NCBI GenBank assembly: GCA_013152625.1 | Contig: JAADFY010000039.1 | Coordinates: 3,123 to 11,034 of the forward strand | Reading direction: 5' to 3' | From: Alphaproteobacteria bacterium | Lineage (GTDB): Bacteria; Pseudomonadota; Alphaproteobacteria; Rhizobiales; Devosiaceae | Length of the DNA stretch: 7,912 nucleotides | In this document: positions 1-5,908 of the stretch, one piece after another | How positions within the stretch are numbered: the stretch's first letter is position 1 | How the letters are laid out: the number at the start of each line of letters is the position of its first letter | Translations under genes and position numbers: made by a program | The notes under the pieces: generated by a model | What the model saw: the letters and a program-made list of their open reading frames with translations, nothing else | Told to the model about the DNA's origin: nothing | Databases searched by the model: none

Positions 1-1
1 T

Positions 2-742
2 GATGATAGCGCCGCCCCGGCCCCCTGGTTTCGCCGGGCCATCGGGCAAACCATTGCCCATCTGGCGGTGCCCCTGCATTTGTTGGTCGCTGTGTTGCGG
101 CCCCCCGATAGCCGCCGGTTTGTATTCGAGACTTTGGTGCTGGATCGCAAGACGGTTGGCCAGGTGGCCCGGTCGATCGGGGTCAGCCAGCGCGCGGTCC
201 TGTTCGCCCTTGTATTCGCCGCGCTGTTCGACCTCGACGGGCCAGCGGGAAAAAAGCGGATGACGAGCCTTTATTCGGTGCTCGACAGGGGGCACCAAAT
301 GACCCGGGACAGTTTCATTCGCATGCGCATGCTCCAGACAGGTTTTGGCCGGGCCAATGGCCCAAAAGCCCTCATCCGCTCGGTAAACGCTGCTTTGCAA
401 AAAGCCGAAAAGGCCGATACTGGCCTGCAACAGGAAATCAGCGCCGCCTCCGTGGCGCTGCATCGACGGCTGGAAAAACTGTTGCCCGGTCTCTACAGCG
501 AAAAAATATTCTCATTTATTCCCTTTGATATGGTGGTCGGTCTTATTCCCCCCCACCGGCTTGGCGGCGCGCTGACGGAAAGACTTTTGGAGCCGGTCTA
601 TTGCGGCACGACCACCCCGGGGCTGGTCTCATGCGTGATTGTACCGAACCGGCGCACCTTTACATTCGGGCTGTATATAAATGCCGGCCGCTCCGGTCGC
701 CTGGCCGCTGTTGCTTCAAAACTGGCGGAAGTGGCCCGCTGA
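2..742 (+). CDS. Acyltransferase-like protein (WS/DGAT / condensation superfamily), 3' part
   Basis: The reading frame is open from the first bases of the window to a TGA at 740-742, giving 246 residues. The start and N-terminal half lie outside. It is clearly a paralog of the next gene: shared blocks include FETLVLDR (FETMVLER next door), a downstream FALV.AALFD block, and the C-terminal PPHRLxGxLT...EPVxCG...PG...C..VP.R segment. This layout (membrane-hugging hydrophobic stretch, helix-rich middle, conserved C-terminal strand block) resembles the second half of wax ester synthase/diacylglycerol acyltransferases and related CoA-dependent acyltransferases. The HHxxxDG catalytic motif would be upstream and cannot be checked. 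The early hydrophobic segment (about residues 18-36 of the fragment) suggests membrane association. Family-level assignment is inference from motif layout, and the substrate is unknown. The 88-bp gap to the paralog and the shared strand suggest one transcription unit. Confidence 0.6.
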   Translation, partial: DDSAAPAPWFRRAIGQTIAHLAVPLHLLVAVLRPPDSRRFVFETLVLDRKTVGQVARSIGVSQRAVLFALVFAALFDLDGPAGKKRMTSLYSVLDRGHQMTRDSFIRMRMLQTGFGRANGPKALIRSVNAALQKAEKADTGLQQEISAASVALHRRLEKLLPGLYSEKIFSFIPFDMVVGLIPPHRLGGALTERLLEPVYCGTTTPGLVSCVIVPNRRTFTFGLYINAGRSGRLAAVASKLAEVAR

Positions 743-830
743 CCAAGCGAAACCATATGACCTGCAACGGCTTGTACAAGGCTCGCCGGCGCACTAGCAT
801 GCAAAAAGTATCTAAGGGAGCTAGAGCATC

Positions 831-2114
831 GTGAAGAGTTTTTCGGCGTCAACTTTCGCCTCTGAACATCCAGAAGAAATGGCCGTCGCGGCTGAAGTCA
901 TCAAAAAGAACCCCCAGGCACTGTTCACCGATTTTCAGTGGTTTTTGTACCGGGCGCAAAACACGGTCTATTTCACCGCCTATTCCGAGAACACCCTTGA
1001 TAAGGATGCGCTCATGGAACTGGTTGGCCAACTGGTAACTTTGGCCCCGCAACTTACCCACGGCTTTGCCGGCGCCAAACCCGGCCACCCGCTGCCCAAA
1101 CACCTGCTGGATGCCATTACCTCAGTTGAAGAGGTGGACGACTTTGACGGCTTTCCCAATAAGTGGCTAGAGCCGGGGCTGGAGGTTTTTGAACAGAAGG
1201 GCCTGCCGTTGTTCCGGGTAAAAGCTGCTGCCCGCCGGGGTGGTCAGGACGCCCAGGGCCGGGGCTCCATAATCATGGTGCGTTCCTCCCATGCGCTGAT
1301 GGAAGGTTCCGATTCCGCGTTGCTGGCCCGCTCGCAAAACGCCGGACACGGCTCGCTTTCCTCCAAAACCAATAAGGTTCCCATATCCCAGCGGCTCAAA
1401 TTCATGCTGATTGCCGCACTGGCCGCGCCGGTTCACCTCACCGCCGCCCTCATTGCCACCCGCAACCCGGTTCCCATGGCTTTTGAGACCATGGTCCTTG
1501 AGCGGGCCGCCTTGCGCGATCTTTCCTCAAAACTGGGTATCAAACAGCGCTCGTTGATGTTTGCGCTGGTCATGGCGGCCCTGTTTGACAATGAGGGTAA
1601 AAAGGGCAAGCCGCGCAAATTGAAAACCTCTTATACCATGCTCGATTCCAACCGCGTCGATGCCGATGATGATTTCTTCCGCGTCAATGCGGTGGATGCC
1701 CCGTTTATCATGGACGATGACCTGGCGGTTTTTGCCAAAAATGTGGACGCCTCTGTGGCCGAAACCGAGGCCAAGGATGTCAAGGTGCGTCAGCTGGTCA
1801 TCAACGCTATGTTCAAGACCCACCGGTTCCTGTCCCGTATTATTCCGTTTGCCTATTCGCCCCGGTTTTTCCGCTATAATGGCGGGTATGACGCGATCCT
1901 GACCATGGTTCCGCCCCACCGGTTATACGGCAACCTCACCCACGGCATGATGGAGCCGGTCTTTTGCGGGTCGTATCATCCCGGCTCGACCCTGTGCACA
2001 TTTGTGCCGGCCCGCAAATACGTCACGTTGAATTTCTCCATGCCCGAAACGCACATTCCCCGGGTGCCGCGAATTAAGGCCCTGATTGAGAAATTGCAAA
2101 AACAACTGACCTGA
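831..2114 (+). CDS. Acyltransferase-like protein (WS/DGAT / condensation superfamily), complete paralog
   Basis: This is a 427-residue protein starting at GTG 831, supported by a good Shine-Dalgarno AAGGGAG at 814-820 ten bases upstream. Around residues 125-159 it shows a LPLFRV...SIIMVRSSHALMEGS block, matching in position the 'pLwr...HHalvDG' active-site region of wax ester synthase/DGAT and condensation-type acyltransferases. The first His of HHxxxDG is Ser153 and the Asp is Glu158. The second, catalytic-type His (H154) is kept. A hydrophobic stretch at about 191-209 may dip into the membrane. Residues 229-252 resemble the helix following the linker in WS/DGATs, and PPHRL (361-365) with EPVFCG (375-380) forms the conserved C-terminal block shared with the upstream paralog. 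The length is slightly below the roughly 450-480 usual for WS/DGAT. The likely role is acyl transfer from acyl-CoA or ACP to an unknown acceptor. Because of the altered motif, a non-standard or non-catalytic role is possible. Confidence 0.65.
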   Translation: MKSFSASTFASEHPEEMAVAAEVIKKNPQALFTDFQWFLYRAQNTVYFTAYSENTLDKDALMELVGQLVTLAPQLTHGFAGAKPGHPLPKHLLDAITSVEEVDDFDGFPNKWLEPGLEVFEQKGLPLFRVKAAARRGGQDAQGRGSIIMVRSSHALMEGSDSALLARSQNAGHGSLSSKTNKVPISQRLKFMLIAALAAPVHLTAALIATRNPVPMAFETMVLERAALRDLSSKLGIKQRSLMFALVMAALFDNEGKKGKPRKLKTSYTMLDSNRVDADDDFFRVNAVDAPFIMDDDLAVFAKNVDASVAETEAKDVKVRQLVINAMFKTHRFLSRIIPFAYSPRFFRYNGGYDAILTMVPPHRLYGNLTHGMMEPVFCGSYHPGSTLCTFVPARKYVTLNFSMPETHIPRVPRIKALIEKLQKQLT

Positions 2115-2235
2115 TTACCGCCACCTCCTGGGCCTCCCGCAGTGTGGGCTTGCGCAATTCGCTGGCCACGGTAAAACGGCCATTGCAGCGGTCAAGCCGC
2201 TCTGATTGGGGCTAACCCCGGGGATTAACATCACA
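2115..2235. other. Non-coding gap with small hairpins before the SDR gene
   Basis: No convincing gene is present. It contains AGCGG-TCAAG-CCGCT (2187-2201) and GGGG-CTAA-CCCC (2208-2219). The second hairpin lies next to GGGGA (2220-2224), the only Shine-Dalgarno-like stretch before the SDR ATG at 2236, so the CCCC could pair with either G-run. No T-tract follows either hairpin, so neither looks like a canonical intrinsic terminator. Confidence 0.35.
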
Positions 2236-3012
2236 ATGAGCCACAGTTTCAGCGCCATCTATCCATCACTTTCGGGCATGTCGGTGGCCATTTCCGGCGG
2301 CGCCACCGGCATCGGCGCCGGCATCGTACGCGCGTTCGCCGCCCAGGGTTCGAAAGTGGGTTTTTTTGACATCGCCGAGGAAGCGGGTAACGCGCTGGCC
2401 GCTGAGCTGACCGGCGCCGGCCATAATGTCACATTTGTCCCCTGCGACATTACCGATACCGCCACCTATCAGAAGGAACTGGGCCGGCTGGCACACCGCA
2501 ATGGCGATATTCTGGCACTGGTCAACAACGCCGCCAATGATCAGCGCCACGCCTGGAAGGATATGACCCCCGATCAGTGGGACGACCGGATCGCGGTCAA
2601 TCTCAAACATGCGTTTTTTGCCATTCAGGCGGTGGCCCCGGGCATGATCGAGGCCGGCAAGGGATCAATCATCAATTTCGGTTCCATTAGCTGGATGATT
2701 CTAGCCGGCGAAATGCCCGCCTATACCGCTTCAAAAGCTGCCGCCCACGGGCTTTCGCGATCGCTGGCCCGCGATCTGGGCCCGAACGGCATTCGCGTCA
2801 ATACACTGGTTCCCGGCTGGGTCATGACCGAACGGCAGTTGAAATTATGGGTGGGCGAAGAGGGCGATGCGTTAATCGACGCCAATCAGGTCCTTAAGGG
2901 CCGGGTGCTACCCGCCGACATTGCCGCCATGGTCCTGTTTCTGGCCGCCGACGACAGTTCGATGATTTCCGCCCAGGATTTTCTGGTCGATGGCGGCTGG
3001 GCCCACAACTAG
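2236..3012 (+). CDS. NAD-dependent SDR oxidoreductase, D-xylose 1-dehydrogenase-like
   Basis: This 258-residue classical short-chain dehydrogenase has a Rossmann glycine motif GGATGIGAG (21-29) and an acidic D45 after the second strand, which favours NAD(H) over NADP(H). It also has NNAAN (97-101), the structural Asn122 and the catalytic triad Ser150, Tyr163, Lys167 (YTASK). The N-terminal SAIYPSL, the NFGSISW around the catalytic Ser and the LKGRVLP...LFLAADD C-terminal part closely recall Caulobacter crescentus D-xylose dehydrogenase XylB as I remember it. That enzyme oxidises D-xylose to xylonolactone in the cytoplasm. The exact sugar (xylose, arabinose, galactose or other) cannot be settled by reading. 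I chose ATG 2236 because SAIYPSL lies close to the N-terminus in XylB. An in-frame upstream start at 2206 would add ten residues of no family resemblance. No other sugar-pathway gene is in the window. Confidence 0.85.
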   Translation: MSHSFSAIYPSLSGMSVAISGGATGIGAGIVRAFAAQGSKVGFFDIAEEAGNALAAELTGAGHNVTFVPCDITDTATYQKELGRLAHRNGDILALVNNAANDQRHAWKDMTPDQWDDRIAVNLKHAFFAIQAVAPGMIEAGKGSIINFGSISWMILAGEMPAYTASKAAAHGLSRSLARDLGPNGIRVNTLVPGWVMTERQLKLWVGEEGDALIDANQVLKGRVLPADIAAMVLFLAADDSSMISAQDFLVDGGWAHN

Positions 3013-3177
3013 AGCCGCGCCGGTTGCTCCTGTCCCCCCCAGCAAGGGGAGGGAGGGAGAGAGAGCACGCCCACACTCTCCCGTCATTGCCCGCTTCATG
3101 CGGGCAATCCAGTCTTTGACGGTGTCGCTGGTGAGATGTCCAATGACTGGAACTCTTAATCCCTGCGCGCCGGGGCG
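3013..3177. other. Non-coding gap between SDR and VOC genes, with purine tract and repeat
   Basis: This lies between the convergent ends of the SDR and VOC genes. It holds CCCC-AGCAA-GGGG (3037-3049) running into a purine-only tract of G- and GA-runs (to about 3065), and the dispersed hairpin repeat at 3082-3113. The first hairpin lies 25 bp past the SDR stop and could help end transcription, but it lacks a T-run. No coding potential is apparent. Confidence 0.5.
3082..3113 (+). repeat. Dispersed intergenic hairpin repeat, copy 1
   Basis: This is a 32-bp unit running from CGTCATT to AATCCAGT with a perfect inverted repeat, ATTGCCCGC (3086-3094), loop TTCAT, GCGGGCAAT (3100-3108). A second copy at 7813-7844 matches 29 of 32 positions. 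The CGTCATTGC...GCAATCCAGT frame is a familiar dispersed palindromic repeat in alphaproteobacterial intergenic DNA (recalled, not searched). It lies between convergent gene ends, where such hairpins often stabilise or end transcripts. Confidence 0.75.
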
Positions 3178-3558
3178 TTAGCCTTTCCCATCCGTCAGGT
3201 CTTGTGCCAGCATCAGTGCATTCCCGTCGGGGTCATAGAACGTGACCGTGCTTACCATTCCTTCGACAACGAGGGTTTCACCGTCGAATTTGACGCCAGC
3301 CGCTTCCAGACCTTTCCGTGCAGTAACGATGTCCGAGACCCCAAACACAGGTACCGAGTTTCCCGGGGTCGGCTCGGCCTGCTCGCCCAGGCCCAATGTA
3401 ACACCGTCTGTTTTTGTTTTTAGTTCGCTCCAGCCTGCTTCATCAAAGTGATGGAGAACGTCAAACCCGAGTTTTTCGTTGTACCATTTGGCGCTGGCAT
3501 GACGGTCTCGTACGGATATGGCGATAGTGATCGTGTTGTCTAACGATACGATTGGCAT
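3178..3558 (-). CDS. VOC superfamily (glyoxalase/bleomycin-resistance-like) protein
   Basis: This is a 126-residue single-module vicinal-oxygen-chelate protein. Diagnostic parts are the first beta-alpha unit with SVRDRHASAKWYNEKLGF (15-32), the central GVSDI strand (73-77) and the C-terminal FYDPDGNALMLAQ (107-119), the classic VOC ending. The usual metal-ligand positions are not clearly occupied: the residue where many glyoxalases have the first His is Thr or Ile, and the final position is Gln119 rather than Glu. A canonical glyoxalase I function is therefore doubtful; drug or metabolite binding is an alternative. The start is fixed by AGGAAA six to eight bases upstream (3563-3568, minus strand) and by the VOC fold beginning at once. 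A longer frame upstream would run through the divergent gene. It is divergent from the HxlR-like regulator with 40 bp between starts, so it is probably its target. Confidence 0.85.
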   Translation of the reverse strand: MPIVSLDNTITIAISVRDRHASAKWYNEKLGFDVLHHFDEAGWSELKTKTDGVTLGLGEQAEPTPGNSVPVFGVSDIVTARKGLEAAGVKFDGETLVVEGMVSTVTFYDPDGNALMLAQDLTDGKG

Positions 3559-3577
3559 GGTGTTTCCTTTTGGTCGT

Positions 3578-3598
3578 AAAATATATATACTATACTTT
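3578..3598. promoter_or_regulatory. Divergent promoter with imperfect dyad operator candidate
   Basis: The 40 bp between the two starts contain an AT-rich imperfect dyad, AAAnTATA-N5-TATAnTTT, centred at 3588. On the plus strand two overlapping TATACT hexamers occur (3586-3591 and 3591-3596). On the minus strand TATAGT (3589-3594) could serve as the -10 box for the VOC gene, with a TTGACA on that strand at 3616-3621, though 21 bp is a long spacer. A bound dimeric winged-helix protein here would cover both promoters, as expected for an autoregulated HxlR-type pair. The function is inferred; the symmetry is visible. Confidence 0.5.
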
Positions 3599-4138
3599 AT
3601 GGACACAAATACGCTTGTCAAGGTCACATCACGAGCCTGGTCGCTGAACATCCTCGCGTTGATGCATAGTGGCACGTCAGGCCGACAGGCTTCGTTGCTT
3701 TCGGCTTCGGGGGCCGGGCGCACAGCATTCACCCAGAGCCTGGGTCATCTGGTCGATCTGGGATTATTGGAGAGAAATCCCGGTCACGGTCATCCGCTAA
3801 GGCCCGAATATCGACTGACAAAAAGGGGAGTGGAGGTCGCAATAATCGCAGATAAGATCAAAATGGCAGTCTCCCGACCTGCCGAACGTGCTTTGCTCCG
3901 GCGCGCCTGGACCATACCTGTTTTGGCCGCGAGTCAGCACCCTCGATATTTCACGGATATCAGGAACGAGTTGGTGTCGATCACCGATCGCGCTCTGTCG
4001 CAATCACTAAAACAACTGCAGGCGCAACATTGGCTTCAGCGCAAAGTAGACACGGCAATCCGCCCCCCGCGTCCGCTGTACCAGGCCGTCAATATTGGAG
4101 CTCGGATCAGTCAGCAGGTCAGTAGGTCTGGACCCTAG
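3599..4138 (+). CDS. HxlR-like transcriptional regulator with two winged-helix domains
   Basis: This 179-residue protein contains two HxlR-like winged-helix halves. Half 1 (about 10-88) runs from SRAWSLNILALM through a helix-turn-helix to LVDLGLLERN and the wing HPLRPEYRLTKRG. Half 2 (about 97-173) runs RRAWTIPVLAAS...LSQSLKQLQAQHWLQRK...RPPRPLYQAVNIG. Each repeats the HxlR order of W-helix, recognition helix, and R-P-x-Y wing followed by a polar turn. Most HxlR proteins have one such domain of about 100-120 residues and dimerise, so this looks like an internally duplicated, covalent dimer-like form lacking the usual Cys sensor. ATG 3599 is preceded by no Shine-Dalgarno. TATACT at 3586-3591 would place the transcript start at or near the ATG, suggesting leaderless translation. 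It probably controls the divergent VOC gene. Its stop codon TAG is formed by the TA target of a mobile element plus the element's first base. Confidence 0.75.
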   Translation: MDTNTLVKVTSRAWSLNILALMHSGTSGRQASLLSASGAGRTAFTQSLGHLVDLGLLERNPGHGHPLRPEYRLTKRGVEVAIIADKIKMAVSRPAERALLRRAWTIPVLAASQHPRYFTDIRNELVSITDRALSQSLKQLQAQHWLQRKVDTAIRPPRPLYQAVNIGARISQQVSRSGP

Positions 4139-4157
4139 GTCACGGACTCATAAACGG
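4138..4157 (+). repeat. Left terminal inverted repeat of the MITE-like element
   Basis: It starts GGTCACGGACTCATAAACGG. It differs from the right end only at the eighth base (G here, T at the right end). Its first G completes the TAG stop of the upstream regulator gene. Confidence 0.85.
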
Positions 4158-4440
4158 GGGCAATATGGCGCTTCAATTGGCAAAAATATGCAAGGAAAAG
4201 AGCGAAAAGCGGGTCCTTCACCCGGTTGAGCCCTTCGACACAGCAGATTGAAGCCAATTGAGCGGTCAAATGACTATGGCCGATTTGTTCACCATAAGTG
4301 TTTCCAGAAAAAGTGCGTGCGGTTTTTCGTCCGGAAACACGGCAGGAAAGAAATCCTGCGTACCAAGACCTTGAAAACCATTTGGTTTCCATCGTTCTTG
4401 CGCCTGTCATGTGAACAAATTGGCTCATACCATTTCATCT

Positions 4441-4460
4441 CCGTTTATGAGTACGTGACC
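4441..4460 (-). repeat. Right terminal inverted repeat of the MITE-like element
   Basis: Read on the minus strand it is GGTCACGTACTCATAAACGG. It is followed on the plus strand by TA and then the sequence that would have continued the original TAA stop of the regulator gene. Confidence 0.85.
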
Positions 4461-4651
4461 TAACAGGCATATGATTGATTTGCCCGTTGTTGAACGGGCC
4501 CGCCGGATATTGGCAACAAACGCCAAACAAACTCGCTAAAATTTTCCTCTATTTTGGAACCGAACAGTGATTCCGGTTGCTTAAACTGGCTCGGGTGACG
4601 GTGTTTTCTTTTGTCACGGCAAGCAACTCAGGCCCGATCGGCGAGGGACCC
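4461..4651 (+). promoter_or_regulatory. Leader/promoter region of cpaB
   Basis: This 191-bp gap holds the hairpin GCCCGTT-GTTG-AACGGGC (4482-4499). Before the insertion it would have lain about 20 bp past the regulator stop, but no T-tract follows it. It also holds the dyad TTGGC-N7-GCCAA (4510-4526) and a short AT-rich stretch with TAAAAT (4537-4542). It must contain the promoter for the pilus genes if these are not read from upstream, but no clean -35/-10 pair is visible (TTGGCA to TAAAAT spacing is 21 bp). Confidence 0.4.
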
Positions 4652-5908
4652 ATGCTCCGGCGCGACCAGACGATAGAATCGATACTCAATAGCCAGGATC
4701 AAAAAGGCGCGGCCGCCGACACCGGAGCGACGCCGGATCCCGGTCTGGATCGGCGGCGCCAGCCTCCGGTAAAATTCGAGGGTTCAGAACCTCCCGCGTC
4801 AGATCCCGCCGCCTCGGGCATAGAGCGCCGGCGCCATCCAAGGGTCAAGGTTGAAGACCCGGCCCCGGAGGAAGGCGAAGCGGCCCCTTCGGGCATAGAG
4901 CGCCGCCGGCACCCAAGGGTTAAAGTGGACACGCCGGTTTCCGAAGTGGAACGGGCGGCAATGACCGGCGCCGACCGCCGGGTGGGTGAACGCCGCAAGG
5001 GCGAACGCCAGAGACTGGAGGCCTTGCGTGCCGAAGTGCAAAAAATTCAGGCCCCCGAGCCGCCCAAGCGAAGCCGCAGTACGGTGGGTTATGGCGGGTC
5101 CTGGAGCCGGGTCATGAAACCCTCGCGCCTGATATTGCTTGGCGTTGCTTTGGTATCGGGCGGGCTGGCCGCCTCGCTTGTCCTGCAGCGCGATCTTGAA
5201 CCCGGCACCTCGGTTACCCAGACGATAACCGAAATTGTCCCCGAGGCCCGGGCCAGAATTCTTGTCGCCACCGGGCCCATTGGTGTTGGCCAGCGCCTTT
5301 CTGCCGGTACCGTGGGCTGGAAAGAGTGGCCGGAGGGGTCCGTTCAGGCCGGCTATGTCACCTTCGAGATGGTCCCGGACGCGATTTCGGACATGTCCGG
5401 TTCAATCGCCCGCTATGAGTTTTTCCCCGGCGATCCCATCCGCGAGCAAAAACTGGCCCAGGCCGATCAGGGCTATTTGTCCGCTGTTTTGGGTTCCGGC
5501 ATGCGCGGCGTTTCCGTGCCGATCACCGCTGAATCGGCGGCTGGCGGGTTTATTGTGCCCAATGACCAGGTGGATGTGGTTCTCACCCGGGTGACCGATT
5601 TTGGCGCCGATGCCCAGACCATTCTCTACAATGTGCGCGTCATGGCCATCGATAACCGTCTGGGCGAGACCGGCAAGACCGGCGCACCCACCGAACCGGG
5701 AGACCCCCGCACCCAGATGTTCAACGACAAGGCCATCGCCACCCTGGCGCTGGATCCCAGACAGGCCGAAGTGGTGATCAGCGCCGGCTTGCAGGGCGAT
5801 CTCGCGCTGGTCCTGCGCTCGATTGCCGATTTTGGCGAAACGGGAACTTCCCGCCAGAGCGCCGTCAATGCCGCCATCCGGGTTTCCAGCCCATTCTGGA
5901 AGAACTAG
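4652..5908 (+). CDS. cpaB: Flp/Tad pilus assembly protein CpaB (RcpC-like) with repeat-bearing N-terminal extension
   Basis: CpaB is an inner-membrane-anchored periplasmic component of the Flp/Tad pilus machine that works with the CpaC secretin. Of 418 residues, 1-157 are predicted cytoplasmic. A single transmembrane helix follows (about 159-178, RLILLGVALVSGGLAASLVL), then an SAF domain (about 200-265) and the RcpC/CpaB C-terminal region (about 270-410). Family members usually begin almost directly with the membrane helix, so the roughly 155-residue extension is unusual. It contains four 25-residue repeats (31-130), rich in Arg and Glu, and a linker rich in Pro, Ser and Lys. I chose ATG 4652 for its GAGG at 4643-4646 and because the 25 codons upstream to 4577 (TTG start) look non-native. 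It is followed by cpaC after 176 bp, a longer gap than is typical for these neighbours. Confidence 0.9.
   Translation: MLRRDQTIESILNSQDQKGAAADTGATPDPGLDRRRQPPVKFEGSEPPASDPAASGIERRRHPRVKVEDPAPEEGEAAPSGIERRRHPRVKVDTPVSEVERAAMTGADRRVGERRKGERQRLEALRAEVQKIQAPEPPKRSRSTVGYGGSWSRVMKPSRLILLGVALVSGGLAASLVLQRDLEPGTSVTQTITEIVPEARARILVATGPIGVGQRLSAGTVGWKEWPEGSVQAGYVTFEMVPDAISDMSGSIARYEFFPGDPIREQKLAQADQGYLSAVLGSGMRGVSVPITAESAAGGFIVPNDQVDVVLTRVTDFGADAQTILYNVRVMAIDNRLGETGKTGAPTEPGDPRTQMFNDKAIATLALDPRQAEVVISAGLQGDLALVLRSIADFGETGTSRQSAVNAAIRVSSPFWKN
4742..5041 (+). repeat. Four 75-bp in-frame tandem repeats in cpaB
   Basis: Repeat units start at 4742, 4817, 4892 and 4967, exactly 75 bp (25 codons) apart. Protein heads are GLDRRRQPPVKF, GIERRRHPRVKV, GIERRRHPRVKV and GADRRVGERRKG, followed by acidic, Pro/Ala-rich tails in the first two units and a more helical, charged tail in the last. 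Units 2 and 3 are the most alike. Unit 4 is degenerate but keeps the spacing. Confidence 0.9.

Larger units (their letters stand above)
4138..4460. mobile_element. MITE-like non-autonomous insertion element (323 bp)
   Basis: The element is bounded by inverted repeats of 20 bp (4138-4157 and 4441-4460) that match at 19 positions, and it is flanked by TA on both sides (4136-4137 and 4461-4462). This fits a TA target duplication as made by IS630/Tc1-mariner-type elements and some IS5-family subgroups. The interior has no recognisable transposase. A minus-strand 97-codon frame and a plus-strand 71-codon frame cross it, but neither shows DDE motifs. The interior is rich in inverted repeats: CGCTTCAATTGGC/GCCAATTGAGCG (4169-4181/4253-4264), CGGGT/ACCCG (4210-4224), GTGTTTCC/GGAAACAC with inner GAAAAA/TTTTTC (4298-4340), and GCAGGA/TCCTGC (4342-4359). 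It may be a true MITE or an internally deleted IS. The family is unproven. Confidence 0.75.

Noticed and set aside
598..852. Minus-strand frame over the end of the first acyltransferase gene
   Set aside because: It overlaps a frame with clear paralog conservation, has no family resemblance and no ribosome site.
2115..2205. Possible gene fragment on the minus strand (SERLDRCNGRFTVASELRK...)
   Set aside because: It reads protein-like for about 48 codons but is bounded by stops, has no good start, and is short enough to arise by chance in GC-rich DNA.
3034..3065. G-quadruplex in the purine tract
   Set aside because: Only three clear G-runs of three or more are present on the strand, and the neighbouring C-run would pair with them as a hairpin.
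3559..3732. N-terminal extension of the VOC protein
   Set aside because: The extra residues would be encoded across the divergent promoter and the regulator gene. The ATG at 3558 has a proper ribosome site and starts the fold.
4135..4428. Minus-strand 97-codon frame across the insertion element as a transposase
   Set aside because: It shows no DDE motif, no recognisable helix-turn-helix and mixed composition. Its end merely reads the inverted repeat. The plus-strand 71-codon frame has the mirror-image ending for the same reason.
4742..5041. CRISPR-like array because of a 75-bp period
   Set aside because: The period is exactly 25 codons, in frame within cpaB. The units are diverged coding repeats, with no constant repeat plus unique spacer pattern.
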